NCBI GenBank assembly: GCA_947628445.1
Contig: CANQZX010000014.1
Location: forward strand, 1-19,152
From: an uncultured Bacilli bacterium
GTDB taxonomy: Bacteria > Bacillota_I > Bacilli_A > RF39 > UBA660
Length of the DNA stretch: 19,152 bases
Direction: 5' to 3'
The notes beneath the pieces are model-generated. The model saw only the letters and a program-made list of their open reading frames with translations, was not told the origin of the DNA and searched no databases. Every line of letters starts with the position of its first letter. The first letter of the stretch is position 1. The translations under genes were made by a program, and so were the position numbers. Of the stretch, positions 15,039 through 19,152 are shown piece after piece.

Positions 15039-15769
15039 AAATCCTCCTTTAATTTCGTATAAACGGCCTTTTTAATTTTGCTAAACTCTTTTTCGCTATC
15101 CGCATCCACTTGGACTTTGGCAAAATATAAATCTAAATAACCTAATTCTTGTAATAATTCCAAACTTTCGCGAAAATTAAAATCATAAATATAACCACAA
15201 GTTAAAACAAATGATTTTGAAGCATTGGGATGCCCATCGTTTTTAACTGATTGGTGGTTATAAAAAGCCATATAATATTCTTGGGGAACATCTGTTTTAG
15301 TAAAAGCTAAGGGCATTTCCAAATAATTAGTATATAAAATATCAATTTTATCGATATCCCGAATTAAATCAACAAATAATTGTTTTCTTTTTGAAAACTG
15401 GGGAATATCTAACGCATATTTATTATGATAAAAAATCGCCTCTTTAACCAGATCATAGTCTTTTTTTAAAACCGGATAATCTTTAATATGATCTTCGAAA
15501 AATAGATATTTTACACCATAAGCTGCATGATCAAAAGTCGTATCAATAAAACTATTTTTTTCCTCAATTTGTTTAAACCGTCCAATATCGTGCAATAAAG
15601 CAATCAGCTTAATTAACTTAGTATCTGGCTCATTTAAATGTAATTTTAAAGCCATTTTTTGAGCTAATTCTACGACACGAAAAGTATGATCAATTTTTAA
15701 TTTAACATAATGATTGGTTTGATCAAAGTTTTTAACATAATTTTTAAAAGTTAAAAAAGCTTCCTCCAT
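15032..15769 (-). CDS. HD-domain phosphohydrolase
   Basis: A 245-residue soluble HD-superfamily metal-dependent hydrolase. The motifs are His28 (DHTFRVVELA), His60-Asp61 (ALLHDIGRF), His81 (FDHAAYG), His115 (IFYHNKYAL) and Asp138/Asp140 (IRDIDKID), which give the usual set of metal ligands. HD proteins of this size hydrolyse phosphate esters, often nucleotides; the substrate cannot be read from the sequence. It is the first gene behind the Val T-box. Its ATG has GGAGGG five bases upstream, within a few bases of the T-box terminator tract, so translation depends on antitermination. Its stop overlaps the valS start, coupling the two. A role linked to valine or tRNA status is inferred only from this position. 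Confidence 0.88.
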   Translation of the reverse strand: MEEAFLTFKNYVKNFDQTNHYVKLKIDHTFRVVELAQKMALKLHLNEPDTKLIKLIALLHDIGRFKQIEEKNSFIDTTFDHAAYGVKYLFFEDHIKDYPVLKKDYDLVKEAIFYHNKYALDIPQFSKRKQLFVDLIRDIDKIDILYTNYLEMPLAFTKTDVPQEYYMAFYNHQSVKNDGHPNASKSFVLTCGYIYDFNFRESLELLQELGYLDLYFAKVQVDADSEKEFSKIKKAVYTKLKEDLC

Positions 15770-15783
15770 AATTCCCTCCGAAT

Positions 15784-15830
15784 AAAAAAAGAATGGTTCC
15801 CAAGGAGGACAATTATGTCCGGTACCATCC
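15784..15830 (-). terminator. T-box terminator (alternative to the antiterminator)
   Basis: GGATGGTACC (15830-15821) pairs with GGGAACCATT C (15801-15791), about 9 pairs including one G-T and one A-A mismatch, followed by seven T (15790-15784). It uses the T-box bulge bases and the UCCUU region in a way that excludes the antiterminator. Confidence 0.88.
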
Positions 15831-15971
15831 TTTATTTTACTTAATTTTGTTTTAAAGCACCTCTGCTTGTTACTCCCTTTGCAACCTTCAAATAATCAAT
15901 ATTTTAGTTTCCACCAACCACTAAATCTCTGGCAAATTGAATTATTTTACTCCTCAAATTTCTTCGTAACT
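15784..15971 (-). ncRNA. T-box leader, valine type (specifier GUU)
   Basis: A regulatory RNA that reads uncharged tRNA-Val and allows transcription of the HD-valS operon. All coordinates are for minus-strand RNA. Stem I is closed by GUUAC (15970-15966) with GUAAC (15873-15869). Above a UUUG/CAAA helix lies the specifier loop (5' side AGGAGUA, 3' side GAAGGUUG), with the specifier GUU (15885-15883) in the usual place after GAA-N. Higher are the AGAGA bulge and the distal loop GGUUGGUGGAA, closed by UUUAGU/ACUAAA. A small AAGC/GCUU hairpin follows. The antiterminator pairs AAGGA (15832-15828) with UCCUU (15806-15802), with the T-box bulge UGGUACC (15827-15821) and an inner GGACA/UGUCC helix. 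No Stem II or pseudoknot is obvious. Confidence 0.95.
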
Positions 15972-15977
15972 TGTTTT

Positions 15978-16006
15978 ATTTTATCAAATTTAAAGATTTA
16001 AATCAA
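15978..16006 (-). promoter_or_regulatory. Promoter of the T-box / HD-valS operon
   Basis: On the minus strand, -35 TTGATT (16001-16006) and -10 TAAAAT (15978-15983) have a 17-base spacer. The -35 lies inside the last codons of the 306-aa gene. Transcription would start near 15971, just before the base of Stem I. Confidence 0.75.
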
Positions 16007-16910
16007 TAGTTGTACCAATCGTTCCATCGGTATATACTTCTAATTGATTATCCTTTAATGCAAAAGATAATTTGGTATACGTGCCAATGGTTCCATGACC
16101 AAGCATCGGATTATTTAAATCTTCATAGACTAGAATCATATTATTATTAGTTATTAAAACAATATAATTATCTACAATATAAGCTTCTTTAAAAGCCATA
16201 CTAGGAGTAATTTCGGTACTTTCATAATCATATATCTTATTTTCACTGGTAATAATATATTGATCATTAAAATCTTTAATAGGATGACTTATCCCCGCAT
16301 TTAAGGCCTTACCTTCTTTATCAAAGATATACCACCAGGTCTTTTCTAAGACAATAAAATGATCGGTTTGCAATTTTCCATCGATTAATTTATTGGGTAG
16401 ACCAACAAATTCATAATCATAAGGTAAAATATTTTTTAAAGATTTTAAATCAAGTACCCCCCATTTAGCACCTTGTTTAATAATTACTAAATCATCAGCT
16501 AAAGCGGTATGATAATTTTTAATTTTACTATAATTTACTAAAACACTACCCAATTTCTTATCAAATAACATGATATTTTGGTTATCCACAATAAAGGTAT
16601 AATTCCCATTATTATAAATAAATTCTTTTTCTTCCCCCTCAGAATAATAATTGATACCATATTCATCATCATCAATTATAGTTTCGGGATAACCACATAA
16701 ACCACTATTACATTCGTATTTACTCAATAATTCATTATTTTCATTATAAAAGTATAATTTATCTTTATAATGAAATTCGTGATTAGGGTTTTCCCGATCC
16801 GTCGCAGATGGTTTATTTTTTAGATGAATAACGGTCCCATATATTGCTAAAGGCAAAGTTATCACTAATAACACAATTATCGTATATAAAGTTGATTTTT
16901 TGGCTTGCAT
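15990..16910 (-). CDS. Membrane-anchored extracytoplasmic protein with WG-like unit
   Basis: A 306-residue protein of unknown function. An N-terminal signal-anchor TM (about 8-30) precedes an outside region. That region contains a unit also found in the neighbouring 713-aa protein: 'KLYFYNENNELLSKYECNSGLC' (Cys67/Cys72), a 'YTFIVDN' strand, and a WG-like block 'AKWGVLDLKSLKNILPYDYEF' (148-168). Further beta-strand-like blocks follow (WWYIFDKEGK, NMILVYEDL), so a beta-propeller-like fold is likely. The frame also opens with GTG at 16913, but the ATG at 16910 is chosen because GGAGG (16917-16921) is six bases upstream of it and only three from the GTG. It is 15 bases after the 713-aa gene, probably co-transcribed. 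No terminator precedes the T-box promoter, which begins in its 3' end. Confidence 0.8.
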   Translation of the reverse strand: MQAKKSTLYTIIVLLVITLPLAIYGTVIHLKNKPSATDRENPNHEFHYKDKLYFYNENNELLSKYECNSGLCGYPETIIDDDEYGINYYSEGEEKEFIYNNGNYTFIVDNQNIMLFDKKLGSVLVNYSKIKNYHTALADDLVIIKQGAKWGVLDLKSLKNILPYDYEFVGLPNKLIDGKLQTDHFIVLEKTWWYIFDKEGKALNAGISHPIKDFNDQYIITSENKIYDYESTEITPSMAFKEAYIVDNYIVLITNNNMILVYEDLNNPMLGHGTIGTYTKLSFALKDNQLEVYTDGTIGTTIDLNL

Positions 16911-16916
16911 CACAGC

Positions 16917-16921
16917 CCTCC
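16917..16921 (-). promoter_or_regulatory. Ribosome binding site selecting ATG over GTG
   Basis: GGAGG, six bases before the ATG at 16910 and only three before the adjacent GTG at 16913. The spacing favours the ATG. Confidence 0.7.
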
Positions 16922-16925
16922 TTTT

Positions 16926-19067
16926 TTATTCTGTATCCGTTTCTATATCAGTTTCTACAGGATCTACATTCGGATCTACTGTTTGGTTTAAAGAATAAGA
17001 TTGCTTATCGGTTGTTAAAACATTATTTGTTGGATCATATTTAATCTTACTATAATCTACTCCACTCATTTCAGGTAATTTATTTTTATCGCCATTATAA
17101 GCCTTATTAAACAATCCTTTAGCGGATTCTTTATATTCATAAACATCAACGGTTTTACCAGAAACTCCAATAATATAATTATCTTCCATCCGGGCATAAT
17201 TTAATGCCGTTACAATATTTTTACCATCTTTCACAATATCGAATAAATTACCATTTTTCACTTTAACCGTATTATTTTTACTATTATATTCAACTATTTC
17301 ATTACTAGCATAAGTTAAATAATCTTTACCTGTGATGTTATATAAATAATATTTATCTCTTTTAACTTGGAAATAATTATTAACTAATTTTATTTCTTTA
17401 GTATCTTTAAAACTGATTACGCCGCTTACGGCATTTTGTTCAATTTTGACAATACCATAATTACCACTAGTATTTTGCGCCATAACTAAAGTATTTTCCG
17501 TATCGACAAAGTTTAAGTTCGTACCTTCTTGATAGTAACCAGCATCGACCGCTTGATAAGTAGCTTTTACTTTTTTATCGTCGCTTTCTTTTAAATCGCG
17601 TAGCACAATAATATTATTTTTATTATTATCAATATCTTTAATAAAAACATAACGATTATTATAAACTGGAAGAATACCAACTTTCGCATCTAATTTTTCA
17701 TTACCAGCCCGATTAAGTAAAGAACTTTCGGAAGCAACCGTACAACTTTCCAAAGTGGTCGTATTTTTCGTAATCGTATTTTTGGTTGTACAAGCATATT
17801 TACCTAAAAGGGAACTTTTTTCACTATCTTTGAAGATATAAAGAATGCCATCATAATAACTTATATTTTGATATTCTCCACTTAGTTTACCTTCTAAAGC
17901 ATTTATTTCTTTAATAGCCTCGCCTTCTTCGGATATCGTAATGGTATTGCCTCCAACACCAATACTAAAGGCTTCTTCCCGTTTAACTTCTTTTAATTTA
18001 TCATCAAATGTTATCTTTGTTACATAATTAGTAGTCGCTAATTTTACCGCTTCGTAATTCAATAAATTAATATCACTATCATAAGCATATAATCTTTTAC
18101 CGGTTACCGTAAAAATATAACCTGATTTAAAGGTAACAAAATCGGCATCATTAGCTAAAACTACTTGCCCATTATAATCATAAACACTATATTTACCACT
18201 GTTGCTTACACTAATATGATCTTCATCATAATTTTTAATATCTCCAGTTACTTTATTACTAACATCTTCCCCGGTTAAAGATATGATTTTAGAACTATTA
18301 CCGGTTTTGGCAACTAAATCTTCAGCTTCTGGTAAATGACCTAGATAATCATAAGTATAATCAACCGTTTCTTCGGCATCTTTAGCTAGATTTAAAACAC
18401 CATACATATCTTCTTCATTTTTAACAATAACATTTTCGTCATCAATTTTCTTAACTAATTTGTAGGTACCATATTCTTTATTTTCATCCATATCATAAAG
18501 AATAATATTACCATTTTTATTCGTCCGGTTATCGTAAATAAAGACATATCTTTTGGCAAAAATATCACTTAACTCTTCAATGCCTTGATTACTTTCATTG
18601 ACTCTTTTAGCAATATCAAAATCATCTTCGGCACTATAATAAGCCACATAACACTTATCTTCATCTTTATTTTGACATTCATAAGTGCCTAATTCATTTT
18701 TCCGGACATCTAAAAAGATTAATTTACCATCTTCATACCGGTAATTTTCTTTTTCGACAATAACTTCTGGTTCATGTTTAACTTCTTTCTTGTCCTTTTT
18801 AAAAACTAAAAAGTATAAAAGCACTCCAACAATTATTAAAACAACAGCCACACTAACACAAATAATAATTGTTTTTTGTTTTTTACTTAAATCCCGCCAC
18901 TTGTCTTTTAAACTCCGCTTTGGCGCTTTATTTTTAGAACCCTTAGTGGGTTTTTCTTCAACTGGTGCTTCCATATCATAAACGGTTTCTTCTTTGACCT
19001 CATCGGTAATTTCCACTATTTCGTTCGTTGGTTCTAAACTTTCTTCAAAAAAATCATTATCTTCCAT
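16926..19067 (-). CDS. Large single-TM extracytoplasmic protein with duplicated WG/propeller-like region
   Basis: A 713-residue protein of unknown function. The first 40 residues are very acidic, residues 41-66 are Lys/Arg-rich, and one TM segment spans about 67-89, so a cytoplasmic tail and a large outside domain are likely. The outside part contains an internal duplication. 'LGTYECQNKDEDKC' (126-139) with 'KRYVFIYDNRTNKNGNIILYD' (172-192) and 'MYGVLNL' (221-227) corresponds to 'LGKYACTT...ESC' (421-442), 'NRYVFIKDIDNNKNNIIVLRD' (471-491) and 'YGIVKI' (537-542). Many short strand-turn units (KYSVYDYNGQVV, YYLYNITGKDYL) suggest a beta-propeller. The tail is acidic (VETDIETDTE) with no sorting signal. 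AGGAG precedes the ATG. It is the first gene of a pair with the 306-aa relative. Confidence 0.82.
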   Translation of the reverse strand: MEDNDFFEESLEPTNEIVEITDEVKEETVYDMEAPVEEKPTKGSKNKAPKRSLKDKWRDLSKKQKTIIICVSVAVVLIIVGVLLYFLVFKKDKKEVKHEPEVIVEKENYRYEDGKLIFLDVRKNELGTYECQNKDEDKCYVAYYSAEDDFDIAKRVNESNQGIEELSDIFAKRYVFIYDNRTNKNGNIILYDMDENKEYGTYKLVKKIDDENVIVKNEEDMYGVLNLAKDAEETVDYTYDYLGHLPEAEDLVAKTGNSSKIISLTGEDVSNKVTGDIKNYDEDHISVSNSGKYSVYDYNGQVVLANDADFVTFKSGYIFTVTGKRLYAYDSDINLLNYEAVKLATTNYVTKITFDDKLKEVKREEAFSIGVGGNTITISEEGEAIKEINALEGKLSGEYQNISYYDGILYIFKDSEKSSLLGKYACTTKNTITKNTTTLESCTVASESSLLNRAGNEKLDAKVGILPVYNNRYVFIKDIDNNKNNIIVLRDLKESDDKKVKATYQAVDAGYYQEGTNLNFVDTENTLVMAQNTSGNYGIVKIEQNAVSGVISFKDTKEIKLVNNYFQVKRDKYYLYNITGKDYLTYASNEIVEYNSKNNTVKVKNGNLFDIVKDGKNIVTALNYARMEDNYIIGVSGKTVDVYEYKESAKGLFNKAYNGDKNKLPEMSGVDYSKIKYDPTNNVLTTDKQSYSLNQTVDPNVDPVETDIETDTE

Positions 19068-19095
19068 CGTCTATTCTCCTCGTATAATAGTTTTT

Positions 19096-19125
19096 GTAAG
19101 AGAAAATTTATATACTTTTTCTTAC
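19096..19125. repeat. Dyad symmetry upstream of the 713-aa gene
   Basis: GTAAGAGAAA (19096-19105) and TTTTTCTTAC (19116-19125) form inverted arms of 10 positions with a single G-T at position 7 and an AT-rich centre containing TATATA. It lies 29-58 bases before the start codon, where a promoter is expected. It could be an operator or part of the promoter; no well-spaced -35/-10 pair could be assigned. Confidence 0.4.
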
Positions 19126-19152
19126 ATCAACTATTTTATTTTTTATTCTATT

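Overview
The window is an AT-rich stretch of a low-GC Gram-positive (Firmicutes/Bacilli-type) chromosome. Three things support this: a canonical T-box leader in front of an aminoacyl-tRNA synthetase operon, GGAGG-type ribosome binding sites with sigma-A-like promoters, and surface proteins with SipW-type signal peptides and GLUG-like repeats. TGA acts as a stop (the ATGA junction at 5566-5569) and Trp is TGG, so the mycoplasma code is not in use. The mix of lysine-rich proteins, small membrane proteins and large surface proteins with an 'RIIG...GVRP' C-terminal domain resembles uncultured gut Bacilli (RF39/Erysipelotrichales-like). That placement is an inference from style, not a proven taxonomy.

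Layout, left to right. Two short plus-strand membrane protein genes (31-324, 350-721) are separated by an intrinsic terminator. The second converges on the minus strand with both stop codons sharing a TTAA. Everything else is on the minus strand. Read in the direction of transcription (right to left), the units are as follows. (i) 19067-15990 holds two membrane-anchored extracytoplasmic proteins (713 and 306 aa) built from the same repeat unit. (ii) 15971-10692 is an operon led by a valine-type T-box (specifier GUU), with an HD-domain hydrolase, valS, a 509-aa helical protein and a DUF1292-like protein, closed by a terminator. (iii) 10635-8977 is a GLUG-like surface protein whose promoter spacer is a pure (TA) tract. 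(iv) 8889-6307 is an 860-aa surface protein with a SipW-type signal, a camelysin/TasA-like module, two FN3 domains and a C-terminal domain, closed by a strong terminator. (v) From a good promoter at 6249-6277 run a 218-aa stand-alone version of the same module, a 144-aa coiled-coil protein and a XerC/D recombinase. These are followed without a visible terminator by an ABC-2 transporter pair and a DUF3298-NodB polysaccharide deacetylase.

Functionally, the left two thirds is mostly cell envelope: peptidoglycan or polysaccharide deacetylation, an exporter, and exported or surface-anchored proteins. The T-box operon is translation-related. The most interesting signals are: the short TA-repeat promoter that could switch the GLUG-like protein on and off by slippage; the shared module in the 218-aa and 860-aa proteins, which looks like a stand-alone subunit plus an adhesin; the compact Val T-box that places an HD hydrolase and two uncharacterised genes under valine-tRNA control; and a cysteine-pair/'YVFI'/WG-like unit present once in the 306-aa and twice in the 713-aa neighbouring proteins. 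No CRISPR array, tRNA, rRNA, insertion sequence or prophage was seen. No stretch over 300 bases lacks a gene; the longest gap (15770-15989) is filled by the T-box leader.
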